Of a DNA stretch of 64,000 nucleotides, positions 10,057-19,231 are shown in pieces. The first letter of the stretch is position 1. Each line of letters starts with the position of its first letter. Source of the stretch: Nosocomiicoccus ampullae (GTDB lineage Bacteria; Bacillota; Bacilli; Staphylococcales; Salinicoccaceae); the NCBI RefSeq assembly GCF_019357495.1, contig NZ_CP079110.1, positions 186,001-250,000 on the forward strand, given 5' to 3'. The position numbers and the translations under genes are program-made. Below the pieces are notes generated by a model. It saw only the letters and a list, made by a program, of their open reading frames with translations, ran no database searches and was not told the DNA's origin.

Positions 10057-11202
10057 TTGAGAAAGTTAATATATGTAATTATCGTTATATGCTTCTTAGA
10101 CCTATTTGTACAATTTCCCATTGTTACGCCTTACGCACTTGAGTTAGGTGCGAGCGAATTTATGGCAAGTATTGTCGTCGCTACGTATTCGGTGACAAAC
10201 TTGTTAGGTAACGTCATCGGGGGATATGCTTCAGATAGGTTTGGAAGAAAGAGAACGCTCGTTTTAGGGATGTTCTTACAAGTTTTAATTATAAGTACGT
10301 ACGTTACATCTCCATCGATTGCACTTTTACTTGGAATTCGTATCGTGCATGGATTTACAAGCGGGATGATCACACCAGCTGCGTTTAGTTTAGTTCAGGA
10401 TGTATCTAGACGTGAAGCAATTGGTAAAGCGATGGCGCTAACTGGGGTATCAATTGGGTTAGCTGCCGTATTTGGTCCAGCAACAAGCGGTATTATATCG
10501 AGTATTTACGGTTATAGTAATACGTACTTAGTACTCGCGATAGTTTACGTTATTGGATTACTATTAACATTAGTTGCGGTTAAAGAAAGTACTACTACTC
10601 AATCTAGAAAAGAATATAAAGATACGTCGTGGAAGACTTTAATTACAAGACGCCCACTAGTGGTTGCATATATTGCTTCACTTTCATTAATGACATCGAT
10701 GGGGGCATTGTCTTTTGCATTACCAATTAAAACAATGTCACTTGATTTAGATGATAGGGTGACAGGGATGTTATTAAGTGTGTTCGGTATTACAGCAATC
10801 ATCGTATTCGGAACGCCTTTAAATAATATGTTTAACAAAGTAACGGCAAATATTTTAATTAAAATTGGATTAGTCGTTATATCACTCGCGATGTTAACGA
10901 TTCACTTTGCTGAAAACTTATCGGTTTTATATATTGCACTTGGTGTATATGGTGTTGGATATGCATTTGTATTCCCATCAATGAATAAGTTAATTGGACA
11001 ATTTACGTCATTAAATGAACGTGGTAAAGCAAACGGTATATTTTACGCCTTTTTCTCCATCGGTTCAGTGGTCGGTTCGACACTCGCAGGTTATTTTACA
11101 AAACTATTTACGATTCCATTTTTTGGTATGGCGGTCGTACTTTTAATATTACTTATTGTATTTTCAATACTCGATAGGGGTATTGACTTTACAGAGGTGT
11201 AA
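10057..11202 (+). CDS. MFS transporter (drug/H+ antiporter-like)
   Basis: A 381-residue protein with 12 predicted helices. Between helices 2 and 3 lies GGYASDRFGRKRTLVLG, the MFS signature loop; helix 4 has RIVHGFTSG and helix 5 has GVSIGLAAVFGPATSG, resembling the antiporter motif C. These features suit efflux of small hydrophobic compounds, but the substrate is not determinable. The start is TTG with a GGGAAGG-like site. The next gene begins 2 nt after the stop, so both form a two-gene operon. Confidence 0.87.
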   Translation: MRKLIYVIIVICFLDLFVQFPIVTPYALELGASEFMASIVVATYSVTNLLGNVIGGYASDRFGRKRTLVLGMFLQVLIISTYVTSPSIALLLGIRIVHGFTSGMITPAAFSLVQDVSRREAIGKAMALTGVSIGLAAVFGPATSGIISSIYGYSNTYLVLAIVYVIGLLLTLVAVKESTTTQSRKEYKDTSWKTLITRRPLVVAYIASLSLMTSMGALSFALPIKTMSLDLDDRVTGMLLSVFGITAIIVFGTPLNNMFNKVTANILIKIGLVVISLAMLTIHFAENLSVLYIALGVYGVGYAFVFPSMNKLIGQFTSLNERGKANGIFYAFFSIGSVVGSTLAGYFTKLFTIPFFGMAVVLLILLIVFSILDRGIDFTEV

Positions 11203-11204
11203 TT

Positions 11205-12107
11205 ATGAAAAAAATATTACTCATGGGAATCTATGGAGATATTGGCTATCACTTATATGAAACGTTAAAAGATGATAACGAAGTATACGCATTTATGAGT
11301 CCTTATAAAAATAATACTCTAAAAAATGTGCATCCGATTTATTTAAATCCGTACGACTTAGAAGATATGAATGAAGCGGTAAAAGGTAAAGACTTAGTCA
11401 TATTTTTTGAAGATCCGATTATGCGATTTAACAAAATGACACAAGGTAGATTCGATACGTTTTTTGAATTGATTGCAGATAACGTGGGTCGAGCACTTGA
11501 AAATGAAAATATCAAAGATATTATCTATATTTCAGAAGAAATCCAACACGAAGATGTTAAAAGTATTTTATCATCATATAATTTAAATGTTAGAGCGACA
11601 AATACGAAAGTGAAGCGTCTCGGTAAAAGTTTAAAATATAAAAACCCAAACAACCGAACGATGCGTAGCGCACAGCGTGCTGAAATACCGAAAAATTGGA
11701 CGCTAGAAGGTGTCGCTAAGTATTATTTTAAGTGGCTTGACGAGATTATTTTTGGTATATTTAAAATTACTGAAAAAGATGATGAAGTACGTATTACACT
11801 TGAACAATCGACAATGCCTTTACTTATACTAAGAAAGAGAACAAATACAGCAAGAAGGCAGATTATATATGACGTCGTTGGAGGCAAGTTATTGAGAAAA
11901 CAAGGTAGTTGGTTAGAGTTTAGAGCATTAAAAGATGAAGCATCGTTTATAATGGCATTACATGATTTTGATCCTGCGTTGCCATGGCCGTTATATGCAT
12001 TAACACAAGCGCCACTACATGGTTTAGTCAGTAGAATTTACCAAATGGAAATGATTATTAATGATTCAATACTCGAAGAAAATATAAAAAATAATCCGAA
12101 CAAATAG
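11205..12107 (+). CDS. NAD(P)-binding Rossmann protein with DUF2867-like C-terminus
   Basis: A 300-residue protein. Residues 1-130 look like an atypical Rossmann domain (LLMGIYGDIGYHLYETL gives a GxxGxxGxxL nucleotide motif; YISEE follows strand 5). The C-terminal half (about 165-295) contains KLLRKQGSWLEFRA and ALTQAPLHGLVSRIYQMEM, resembling the DUF2867 domain found behind such Rossmann domains in Firmicutes. No SDR catalytic Tyr-Lys pair is evident, so it may bind a cofactor or ligand rather than act as a classical dehydrogenase. Function unknown. It is cotranscribed with the MFS gene upstream. Confidence 0.7.
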   Translation: MKKILLMGIYGDIGYHLYETLKDDNEVYAFMSPYKNNTLKNVHPIYLNPYDLEDMNEAVKGKDLVIFFEDPIMRFNKMTQGRFDTFFELIADNVGRALENENIKDIIYISEEIQHEDVKSILSSYNLNVRATNTKVKRLGKSLKYKNPNNRTMRSAQRAEIPKNWTLEGVAKYYFKWLDEIIFGIFKITEKDDEVRITLEQSTMPLLILRKRTNTARRQIIYDVVGGKLLRKQGSWLEFRALKDEASFIMALHDFDPALPWPLYALTQAPLHGLVSRIYQMEMIINDSILEENIKNNPNK

Positions 12108-12134
12108 AGGTATAATAGCCTCTATTTTTTTATT
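12102..12134 (+). terminator. Rho-independent terminator
   Basis: Stem AATAGAGG (12103-12110) with CCTCTATT (12119-12126), followed by a T-run; it overlaps the stop of the preceding gene. Confidence 0.85.
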
Positions 12135-12144
12135 TTAAAAATAA

Positions 12145-12210
12145 CTGTATTATTTTAAGCGATACAGTTGTATTTTTTAGGAAAATCCGTATTATTATAA
12201 GTAGTACAGT
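12145..12210 (+). promoter_or_regulatory. Promoter with two operator-like sites for the GntR-ABC operon
   Basis: Two 24-bp near-copies lie 42 bp apart (12145-12168 and 12187-12210), matching at about 18 of 24 positions and sharing GTATTAT and TACAGT. The first is an inverted repeat, ACTGTA...TACAGT (12144-12168). A promoter TTGTAT (12168-12173), 16-bp spacer, TATTAT (12190-12195) is sandwiched so that one site touches the -35 and the other covers the -10. That arrangement suits repression by the GntR protein encoded next. The operator function is inference. Confidence 0.6.
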
Positions 12211-12227
12211 AAGGGTGGAGGTGCCAG

Positions 12228-12608
12228 ATGTATAGTTTAAGATTTAACAAGGAAGCGCCCGTTTACGAACAGCTCGTCAATCATATTAAAAGAATGATTA
12301 TTAAGCGAGTTTTATTACCAGATGAAAAAATGCCATCTGTAAGAGAACTTGCGCGGCAATTAACATTGAATCCAAATACAATTCAAAAAGCATATCGAGA
12401 ACTCGAACACCAAGGTTATATATATTCTCTGCCAGGTAAAGGGAGCTACGTAAAAGAAAATGATGACATTCAAAGTGAAGCGTATGTTGAAAATCTTTAC
12501 AGTCAGTTTAACCAAATTGTCTTAGAACTTCTACATATGAATGAATCTAAAGAAGATATAAAAAAATATATTGATGAGGTTGAATCTCGTATTAAGGAGG
12601 GGAACTAA
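12228..12608 (+). CDS. GntR family regulator, YtrA subfamily
   Basis: A 126-residue regulator. The N-terminal 70 residues are a winged helix (VYEQLVNHIKRMI, MPSVRELARQLTLNPNTIQKAY, then the wing SLPGKGSYV). The short C-terminal dimerisation helix without a ligand domain defines the YtrA class, whose members usually repress an adjacent ABC transporter. Its TAA overlaps the ATG of the ATPase gene. Length and layout resemble the S. aureus PmtR and Bacillus YtrA systems, but this locus has a single permease, so I do not assign either name. Confidence 0.88.
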   Translation: MYSLRFNKEAPVYEQLVNHIKRMIIKRVLLPDEKMPSVRELARQLTLNPNTIQKAYRELEHQGYIYSLPGKGSYVKENDDIQSEAYVENLYSQFNQIVLELLHMNESKEDIKKYIDEVESRIKEGN

Positions 12609-13513
12609 TGGATATAAAAACAGTACAGTTAAGTAAAAGTTTTGACCGTGAAAAGGCGCTAGACACGGTTGATCTTTTTGTAAAAAGTGGGACAATACAC
12701 GGTTTAATTGGTTCGAATGGTGCGGGTAAAACAACGCTGTTAAAAGTGTTAACAGGTATTTATAAAGAAGATAAAGGACACGTATTTTATAATGATGCTC
12801 CTGTATTTGAAAATATCAGCGTCAAAGAAAAGGTGATATTTATTGGTGATACACCGTTTTTCTTTAGTGGATTTTCACTTTTACAAATGGCAAATTATTA
12901 CAAAACTATTTACAAAAATTGGAGCGATACACGATTTAAAACACTTTATGAACATTTTAAAATTGACCCTAAAAAGTCATTAAATGAAATGTCAAAAGGG
13001 ATGAGACGTCAAGCGTCATTTATACTTGCTTTCTCATCAAAACCTGATGTTTTAGTCCTAGATGAACCATTCGATGGGTTAGATCCAATTGTCAGACGAC
13101 AAGTTAAAAATATTATCTTACAAGATATGGATAGTTACGGGTTAACAGTCGTTCTATCAAGTCATAATTTACTTGAAATGGAAAACATTTGTGACGCAAT
13201 CTCAATTATGCATAACGGTAAAATTTTGTATACAAATAATATTAATCAGATGAAACACACACACTGTAAACTGCAAATTGCGTTTAAAGAACTACCAGAC
13301 GAATCATTTTATAAAGCGTTAAACGTCGTTCAGCACACCGTTCAAGGAAGAGTGATTACGTGCATCATCGAAGGAGATATTGAAAACATTGAGGAAAAAA
13401 TATCTAAATTTAATCCATTAATGTACGATATCTTACCGATAACGTTAGATGAAATGTTCGCTTACGAAATGGGGGAAATTGGTTATGCAATCGAAGACAT
13501 CATTATTGAGTAA
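12608..13513 (+). CDS. ABC transporter ATP-binding protein
   Basis: A 301-residue nucleotide-binding subunit of an ABC-2 type exporter. Walker A is GSNGAGKTTLL (about 38-48), the signature region reads NEMSKGMRRQASF (degenerate LSGGQ), Walker B is VLVLDEPFDGLDP, and the switch His lies in LSSHNL. A roughly 80-residue C-terminal extension follows. It is translationally coupled to the GntR gene, and its 3' end overlaps the permease start by 29 nt, so a regulator-ATPase-permease operon is clear. The cargo is unknown. Confidence 0.92.
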   Translation: MDIKTVQLSKSFDREKALDTVDLFVKSGTIHGLIGSNGAGKTTLLKVLTGIYKEDKGHVFYNDAPVFENISVKEKVIFIGDTPFFFSGFSLLQMANYYKTIYKNWSDTRFKTLYEHFKIDPKKSLNEMSKGMRRQASFILAFSSKPDVLVLDEPFDGLDPIVRRQVKNIILQDMDSYGLTVVLSSHNLLEMENICDAISIMHNGKILYTNNINQMKHTHCKLQIAFKELPDESFYKALNVVQHTVQGRVITCIIEGDIENIEEKISKFNPLMYDILPITLDEMFAYEMGEIGYAIEDIIIE

Positions 13514-15461
13514 GGTACTATTAAAAAATTTTACAAACTCAATATTTTGGTTAACAATTGGGTATCTTTTACTCACAATCTTATCGTTACCACTACCGCT
13601 TTATATTGCGTCATTTGGTTCCTTTATAGGAGAAAGCGAGTATAATTTTAATCCGCTATTTTGGTACGGGATGGTACATTTTTTATTTGGATTAGTATAC
13701 GCGATGATGCTTGCGGTAAGTATCTTTAATTTTAAAAATAAAGCTGAAACAAACGATTATATTCATAGTCTACCAATTAAGCGCACGACGATTTTTAGCA
13801 GTGGTATTTTCGTCGGTATCATTGCGATTATTGCCCCAGCACTCATTACAAGTGTCATTTTACTATTAGAACAGTCAGTTTTAACATTCGAACTTTCAGT
13901 TCAGCACATTATTATATGGGTATCATTTGTGATATTCGCGCAAATATTAATGTTTTTCTTAAGTGTGCTTGCAGGTATGTTTGTTAACTCAATTACACTC
14001 CATATTGAAATGATCTTAATACTATTATTTTTACCATTCTTATTATGGTTAAGTATTGTATTTAATGCTTCAACATTTTTTGATGGACTTGCAGTGTATT
14101 CGAGATTCGGTTTTTCAGAGCTCATTAAACCCGTGCGAGAAACGAGTTTAATGGTGTATTTATTTGAAACTTTTACGTCGTACTCTTTTCCTAAAGGAAA
14201 AATGATAATATGGGCAGTCATTGGTATAGCGATGCTTATATTAGCTTTAGTATTATATAAAGTAAGAAAAAATGAACGTGTGAATAAGCCATTTAACTTC
14301 CCAATAATTTATTACGTATTGGTTGTATTACTTACGTTACTTGGTACGTTATTCTTGAGCAGTGCGATTTCATCTATACTCCCAGAAATTAAAAATTTAT
14401 CATTTATGATTATTTTACTTAGTGCAGTAGTTTCTTACGTATTTGTGTTAATGTTTATGCAAGATACTGTCCGTATAAAATTTAGAAAAAAAGAACTCAT
14501 CATTACAATAGTAAGTATGGTAGTATTCTTTGTCGGATTCTTTGTTCTTTGGGGACGTTATGTTTCATATTTACCAGATGAGTCTCAAATTGAAGGTGTT
14601 TACTTCAACAATGGTACAGCTATTAACAATACACATATTGAAGATCTAGATGTACTAGATAGTAAGTATATGTTTGATGACGACAAAGAAACAATCAAAG
14701 ATGTCAGAAATCTTCATAAAGATATTATCGATAGTAATCAAAAAGCAGATGTGAATAATTCGTTATATACAGTAAACATTTCTTACTTACTAAAAAATGG
14801 TAAAGTCGTCACAAGAGAATATAACCAAATTGACGCAAATAGTGAACTCGGTAAAGAGATTTTAAACAGTAAAATTCCATCATATACAAAAGATAAAGAT
14901 CTCTTATATAAAATTAAAGAAGATAAACTGAAAAGTTTACAAAATATGAATATTGGCATCTACAATTTTAGTTATCAAGATATATCATTAAAAGAATTTA
15001 GAATGTTTGCTAAGGATTATAAGAATAAGATGCCTGAATTTAGTAAAAAGAATTCAATTTTTACTGAAACTGGGGTAATTAATGTAGATATTTATAGTGC
15101 AGACAATTACAATAACTATTCAGGTGCAGCAACGTTATATAACCCGTCACTACAACAGTTCTTAAAAAATAAAGGATTTAGCTTTGAAGACTATAACTAC
15201 AACTCTTTAGTCGAAATTGATTTAAATGGTGTAGACGATAAACATAGACTATTTGAAGAGTTATCTACAATATCTTATAAAGAATTTAAGAAAAAATATA
15301 ATGTCAAAGAATTAGATGAAAGCGAAAAAGCAGAAAAAATCAATGAATTCAACGATTTTAACTTTAACTCGGAAGGTAACACGCTTTATATCTTTGCAGA
15401 CATTCCATATAGTGACAATGACGTGATTCCTTATATAGAACTGAGCATTGTTTTAGACTAA
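13485..15461 (+). CDS. ABC transporter permease with large C-terminal soluble domain
   Basis: I start it at ATG 13485 (658 aa), preceded by GGGGGA, rather than at ATG 13449 deep inside the ATPase gene. The first 360 residues contain about ten hydrophobic helices with the ABC-2 permease pattern (N-terminal KVLLKNFTNSIFWL). After the helix ending near VVFFVGFFVLWG there is a hydrophilic domain of nearly 300 residues to the C-terminus with no closing helix, which the helix count suggests is extracytoplasmic. This resembles permeases of YtrA-regulated exporters with added outer domains. Substrate unknown. Confidence 0.8.
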   Translation: MQSKTSLLSKVLLKNFTNSIFWLTIGYLLLTILSLPLPLYIASFGSFIGESEYNFNPLFWYGMVHFLFGLVYAMMLAVSIFNFKNKAETNDYIHSLPIKRTTIFSSGIFVGIIAIIAPALITSVILLLEQSVLTFELSVQHIIIWVSFVIFAQILMFFLSVLAGMFVNSITLHIEMILILLFLPFLLWLSIVFNASTFFDGLAVYSRFGFSELIKPVRETSLMVYLFETFTSYSFPKGKMIIWAVIGIAMLILALVLYKVRKNERVNKPFNFPIIYYVLVVLLTLLGTLFLSSAISSILPEIKNLSFMIILLSAVVSYVFVLMFMQDTVRIKFRKKELIITIVSMVVFFVGFFVLWGRYVSYLPDESQIEGVYFNNGTAINNTHIEDLDVLDSKYMFDDDKETIKDVRNLHKDIIDSNQKADVNNSLYTVNISYLLKNGKVVTREYNQIDANSELGKEILNSKIPSYTKDKDLLYKIKEDKLKSLQNMNIGIYNFSYQDISLKEFRMFAKDYKNKMPEFSKKNSIFTETGVINVDIYSADNYNNYSGAATLYNPSLQQFLKNKGFSFEDYNYNSLVEIDLNGVDDKHRLFEELSTISYKEFKKKYNVKELDESEKAEKINEFNDFNFNSEGNTLYIFADIPYSDNDVIPYIELSIVLD

Positions 15462-15486
15462 GAAGAACCGAGAGGTTCTTCTTTTA
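15461..15486 (+). terminator. Rho-independent terminator after the ABC operon
   Basis: Stem AGAAGAACC (15461-15469) with GGTTCTTCT (15474-15482), GAGA loop, T-run following. Confidence 0.88.
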
Positions 15487-15546
15487 ATTTGTTATAGTAT
15501 ACTTTTACAAAGTAAATTTTGTATACTTATAGAAGGAGTTGAGGCG

Positions 15547-16086
15547 ATGAAGACAAAGTATTTAGATAAGAAGAACTGGCGCCGAATTAAACATTCCGAC
15601 TATGAGGAAATTTTAACGAAATACGATGGACAAAATGTCTTAATCGGTTGTTTTTATATTAAAAAGGTATACCACCCACTTGTTATAAATATCGTTGGAG
15701 AAAAAGTTAAAGTTGTAGACAACAACTATAAATGGATAACGATGATGGGGGAAGACGAAAACTTTAGTCTGACTGTTATGTTTGATGATAATGATCAACC
15801 ACTTCAATACTATTTTGACATCAACAAGTCACATACCCTAGAACTTGGACACGCAAGGCGTGAAGATATGTATTTAGATGTACTCGCATTGCCAGATGGA
15901 CGAAGTGAAATTGTTGACGAGGACGACGTTATTCGAGCGCTAAAGCAAGGTAAAATGACACCGGAAGAACGTGATTTTGCGTATAAAATCGCCTATGATC
16001 TAGAAAATCTCATTCAATTTCAGTTTGACAAAGTTGTAAATCGTGGAAAATTTATGTATCAGGCAATAATGGAGAGAAACCAATGA
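15547..16086 (+). CDS. DUF402 (FomD-like) protein
   Basis: A 179-residue protein containing the DUF402 core: FDDNDQPLQYYFDI, then HARREDMYLDVLALPDGR and EIVDEDDVIRALKQGKMT. Some members of this family hydrolyse nucleoside diphosphates or cytidylyl conjugates in a metal-dependent way, and acidic residues of the type used there (ED, DEDD) are present. The start has GAAGGAG upstream. The stop overlaps the start of the LysR gene (ATGA), so the two are coupled. Confidence 0.85.
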   Translation: MKTKYLDKKNWRRIKHSDYEEILTKYDGQNVLIGCFYIKKVYHPLVINIVGEKVKVVDNNYKWITMMGEDENFSLTVMFDDNDQPLQYYFDINKSHTLELGHARREDMYLDVLALPDGRSEIVDEDDVIRALKQGKMTPEERDFAYKIAYDLENLIQFQFDKVVNRGKFMYQAIMERNQ

Positions 16087-16931
16087 GATTTGATGATTAT
16101 GAGCTACTCGTAACGCTCGACAAAGAAAAAACATTACGTCAAGCAGCAGAAAAGCTGTATATTTCTCAACCTGCCGTTTCTCAGCGTTTAAAAACGATTG
16201 AGAATTACTGGGGAGTGCAGATTTTTATCCGTACAAAAAAGGAACTCATTAAAACGAGTGCGGGTGAAAAAATTATTGAGCATGCGAAACAAATAGTTGA
16301 GACAGAGGGGCTTTTAAAAGAAAATATTTTAATTAATAAAAACCAGGTGGAAGGTAAATTAACCATTGGAGTCGCATCGTTACTCGGTTATTTAATTATG
16401 CCAGATCTTTTACGTAAATTTTTAAAAGAGTATCCGAACGTTAACGTACAATTAGAAGTTGGATCATCATCTAAAATTATTGAAAACGTCGACAGATATC
16501 ACCTCGCGATTATTCGAGGAAATAAAATTTTAAACTTAGAAAATGAGTTATTATTTACAGACGAGCATTATTTAGTCGCGCCGAAAAACCGTAATTTAGA
16601 AGATGAGCCTTTAATCGAATTTCAAGCAGATCCGTGGTATATTAACCAGATGAAACAATTTTTTGAGACACGTTTTAATGAGCCGTATAACCCGCAGCTC
16701 TATGTCGATCAGATTATTACGTGTCGGGAATTGCTTTTAAAAGGTGTTGGGATGACAGTGTTACCGAGTGTTATTACGGATACGATGGACTTAACTCAGT
16801 TTCATACTGAAAAAGTTGAAGTGGATAATATTCCTTTACTAAGGTCTACATATGTTTCGTATGACAACCAGATGCTAGAATTGCCTCAAGTGAAAACTTT
16901 TTTAAAATTATTAGAAGACGAATATAAGTAG
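16083..16931 (+). CDS. LysR family transcriptional regulator
   Basis: A 282-residue LysR protein. The winged helix (LRQAAEKLYISQPAVSQRLKTIE, about residues 15-40) is classical, with the linker helix following and a periplasmic-binding-like effector domain from about 90 (GKLTIGVASLLGYLIMPDLL). The effector is unknown. It is coupled to the DUF402 gene and followed 8 nt later by an MFS gene it may control. Confidence 0.92.
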   Translation: MRFDDYELLVTLDKEKTLRQAAEKLYISQPAVSQRLKTIENYWGVQIFIRTKKELIKTSAGEKIIEHAKQIVETEGLLKENILINKNQVEGKLTIGVASLLGYLIMPDLLRKFLKEYPNVNVQLEVGSSSKIIENVDRYHLAIIRGNKILNLENELLFTDEHYLVAPKNRNLEDEPLIEFQADPWYINQMKQFFETRFNEPYNPQLYVDQIITCRELLLKGVGMTVLPSVITDTMDLTQFHTEKVEVDNIPLLRSTYVSYDNQMLELPQVKTFLKLLEDEYK

Positions 16932-16939
16932 GAATATAT

Positions 16940-18145
16940 ATGCTTAAAAAATTATTTAAAATACAAAACTATAAACTATTTTTAGTAAATATGATTTTAT
17001 ACGGAATGGCAGTTGCAATTACAACGCCATTCCTTGTGCTTTATATGACTGATAATCACGGCTTAACTGTCACTCAATTTGGTATATTTATGGCTGCTGG
17101 TGCGATAGGTTCGTTCGTTGTGAATACAATTGTCGGACGATTTAGTGACCAATTATCATTTGATAGAAAGTATTTATTACTTATCGCAATTGTCATGGAA
17201 ATTATTACGTTCTCGCTATTTTTAGTTTTAAATCATACAGTGATTTTAGTCATCGGTTATATTATATTTTTCTCTCTTGGTGCGCCTGGACTTCCACAGT
17301 TATATGCATCAGCAAGAGAATCTGTTAATAAAAATAATAGTAACGATACACGTTTAAAAATATTTGCAAATACTGTACTTCGTTCGATGTTTAGTTTTGG
17401 GTTTCTATTTGGTCCGTTAATTGGATCGATATTAATTGCAAGATATGATTTTACTGGATTATTTGTTGGTACGGTTGTTATATTTATGGTTGTTTTTGTT
17501 GTAACGTTATTTATTAAGCCGACAAAAGTAGACCGTGAAGTATCGATTAGTCAGATAGATGAAAAATCAGCACCAAGTTTAATTAGTGCACCAGTATTAA
17601 TTTTACCGTTTATTGCGATTATTTTATTATACGTCGGTCAGTGGGGGTATTTACTCAATATGCCACTATACGTGACAGAAGTTCTTGGTGAAGACCGTGG
17701 AAAAGTAGGAGTCCTCGCGTCACTTTGTGCCGGATTAGAAGTACCATTTATGATAGGAATTGGCTGGATCGCATCTAAATTTGAAACGAAACATTTATTA
17801 ATGTTTGCTGGAGTATTAGGTGGATTGTTCTTTATGTCAATCGGACTTTTCCAAAGTTTTACAGTCATTTTAGTTGGCCAAGTTGTCCTCGCATTTTTCT
17901 TAGCTATATTACTTGGTCTTGGTATTAGTTATTTCCAAGACTTATTACCTGACTTCCCAGGATACGCGTCAACATTATTTGCGAATGGTATGGTTATTGG
18001 ACAGTTACTTGGGAATTTACTTGGCGGTTTAATTTCAGATATGTTTAGTGTAAACACTGCATTTTTATTTAGTAGTGGATTAATGTTTACTTCAGTATTA
18101 TTATTTGCATTTACAAAATCACAATTGAGAGTAGGTGAAATCTAA
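16940..18145 (+). CDS. MFS transporter (sugar efflux/SotB-like)
   Basis: A 401-residue, 12-helix protein. After helix 2 it has the variant loop NTIVGRFSDQLSFDRKYLL, and helix 4 is followed by GAPGLPQLYASARES, which resembles sugar efflux transporters of the SetA group more than classical drug exporters. Helix 5 (RSMFSFGFLFGPLIG) is glycine rich. The substrate is uncertain. It is part of the DUF402-LysR-MFS-DUF456 operon; the next gene starts directly after its stop. Confidence 0.85.
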   Translation: MLKKLFKIQNYKLFLVNMILYGMAVAITTPFLVLYMTDNHGLTVTQFGIFMAAGAIGSFVVNTIVGRFSDQLSFDRKYLLLIAIVMEIITFSLFLVLNHTVILVIGYIIFFSLGAPGLPQLYASARESVNKNNSNDTRLKIFANTVLRSMFSFGFLFGPLIGSILIARYDFTGLFVGTVVIFMVVFVVTLFIKPTKVDREVSISQIDEKSAPSLISAPVLILPFIAIILLYVGQWGYLLNMPLYVTEVLGEDRGKVGVLASLCAGLEVPFMIGIGWIASKFETKHLLMFAGVLGGLFFMSIGLFQSFTVILVGQVVLAFFLAILLGLGISYFQDLLPDFPGYASTLFANGMVIGQLLGNLLGGLISDMFSVNTAFLFSSGLMFTSVLLFAFTKSQLRVGEI

Positions 18146-18628
18146 GTGGAAACTATATTATGGATTTTAATTATTTTATCATTTTTAATGGGATATGTTG
18201 GACTAGTATATCCGGTCATCCCGTCTATTCTTATGTACTGGATTGGTGCTCTAATTTACACATTTTTCGTTGGAGATAATCTAGGCATTATGTTCTGGTT
18301 AATACTCGGAGTATTTACGATTCTCGTCTTTATTAGTGATATGGCCATTACGAAATACTACGTCGGAAAACTCGGTGGTACAACTCAAGGTGAGTGGGCA
18401 GCAATCATCGGTGTAATTTTAGGTATGTTTATATATCCGCCACTTGGTGTAATATTCGTTCCGTTATTTTTAGTATTCATTACAGAAATGTTTATGTATA
18501 AAGATGCGTCGAAAGCATTAAAAGCAGCACTTGGTAGTCTCGCAGCTTTCGTAACGACAACATTATTTAAAATAGTCGTGTACACATTAATTATTTTATG
18601 GTTCGTACTCGATGTCTTTGTATTTTAA
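18146..18628 (+). CDS. DUF456 membrane protein
   Basis: A 160-residue membrane protein with about four helices. The YVGLVYPVIPSILMYWIGALIY segment and IGVILGMFIYPPLGVIFVPLF are characteristic of the DUF456 family (YqgC-like). The molecular function is unknown. GTG start immediately after the MFS stop; the GTGAAATC stretch at the end of the MFS gene is a weak ribosome binding site, so translation probably depends on coupling. Confidence 0.8.
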   Translation: METILWILIILSFLMGYVGLVYPVIPSILMYWIGALIYTFFVGDNLGIMFWLILGVFTILVFISDMAITKYYVGKLGGTTQGEWAAIIGVILGMFIYPPLGVIFVPLFLVFITEMFMYKDASKALKAALGSLAAFVTTTLFKIVVYTLIILWFVLDVFVF

Positions 18629-18656
18629 AAACGTCCCCTTAGGGACGTTTTATTTT
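18627..18656. terminator. Bidirectional terminator
   Basis: Stem AAAACGTCCC (18628-18637) with GGGACGTTTT (18642-18651) and T-rich flanks on both strands; it lies between convergent genes. Confidence 0.9.
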
Positions 18657-18916
18657 TATTCATCATTTAGTTTTAAAGCTTTAAGGATCAACACTGCAAA
18701 AATCGTTATAATTACAAAGTAGACTACACTCAAAATAGAATCGACGAGCGGTTCGTTACCGATAAAAAATCGGAGTGAAAATATAATTATCGAGTGAAGA
18801 ATTAATAATATAATTAACCAATTTAAAACATTTTTCTTTTTAAAAAACACGATGACCATCAAAATAATAAATATAATTGTGACACCGAGTTTTACCCATT
18901 CAAACATAAATAGCAC
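18656..18916 (-). CDS. Small membrane protein, unknown function
   Basis: An 86-residue protein with three hydrophobic segments (about 8-25, 33-52, 62-80) separated by short charged loops (FFKKKNVLNW; GNEPLVDS). AAAGAGGTG lies upstream of the start. I cannot assign a family. It converges on the DUF456 operon and shares its terminator. Confidence 0.65.
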   Translation of the reverse strand: MLFMFEWVKLGVTIIFIILMVIVFFKKKNVLNWLIILLILHSIIIFSLRFFIGNEPLVDSILSVVYFVIITIFAVLILKALKLNDE

Positions 18917-19012
18917 CTCTTTGTTTAAGTATCTCTTATCAAGGAATTATACTCAAGTAAATTTTAATCGCTGAAGTGAAGTGATATAATTACTATATAT
19001 GTAGGTGATAAT

Positions 19013-19219
19013 ATGAAACGTGCCTTAATCGTGTTACTTAGTACGGTAGTTCTTACAGCTTGTAGTAGTCCAAGTCAAAAAGAACAAGACATACAAGCGC
19101 TTGAAGAAAGTATTACAGATTTAGAACGTCAAATTAATGAATTAAAGAGTGACAATGAAGATTTAAAGCAAAAAGTAAAAGCAAAAGAAGATGAATTAAA
19201 CCAGATGGAAAAAGAATAG
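19013..19219 (+). CDS. Small lipoprotein with a coiled coil
   Basis: A 68-residue protein with a lipoprotein signal peptide (lipobox LTAC, Cys17) followed by a continuous heptad-like helix rich in E, K and L (DIQALEESITDLERQINEL...). It should be anchored in the outer leaflet of the membrane and form a dimeric coiled coil. No further function can be inferred. The next gene starts 12 nt downstream. Confidence 0.75.
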   Translation: MKRALIVLLSTVVLTACSSPSQKEQDIQALEESITDLERQINELKSDNEDLKQKVKAKEDELNQMEKE

Positions 19220-19231
19220 GAGAAGATAGTT

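Noticed and set aside
13449-13484. Upstream start for the ABC permease
   Set aside because: It lies deep within the ATPase gene and adds a charged leader; ATG 13485 has a purine-rich binding site and a family-like start.
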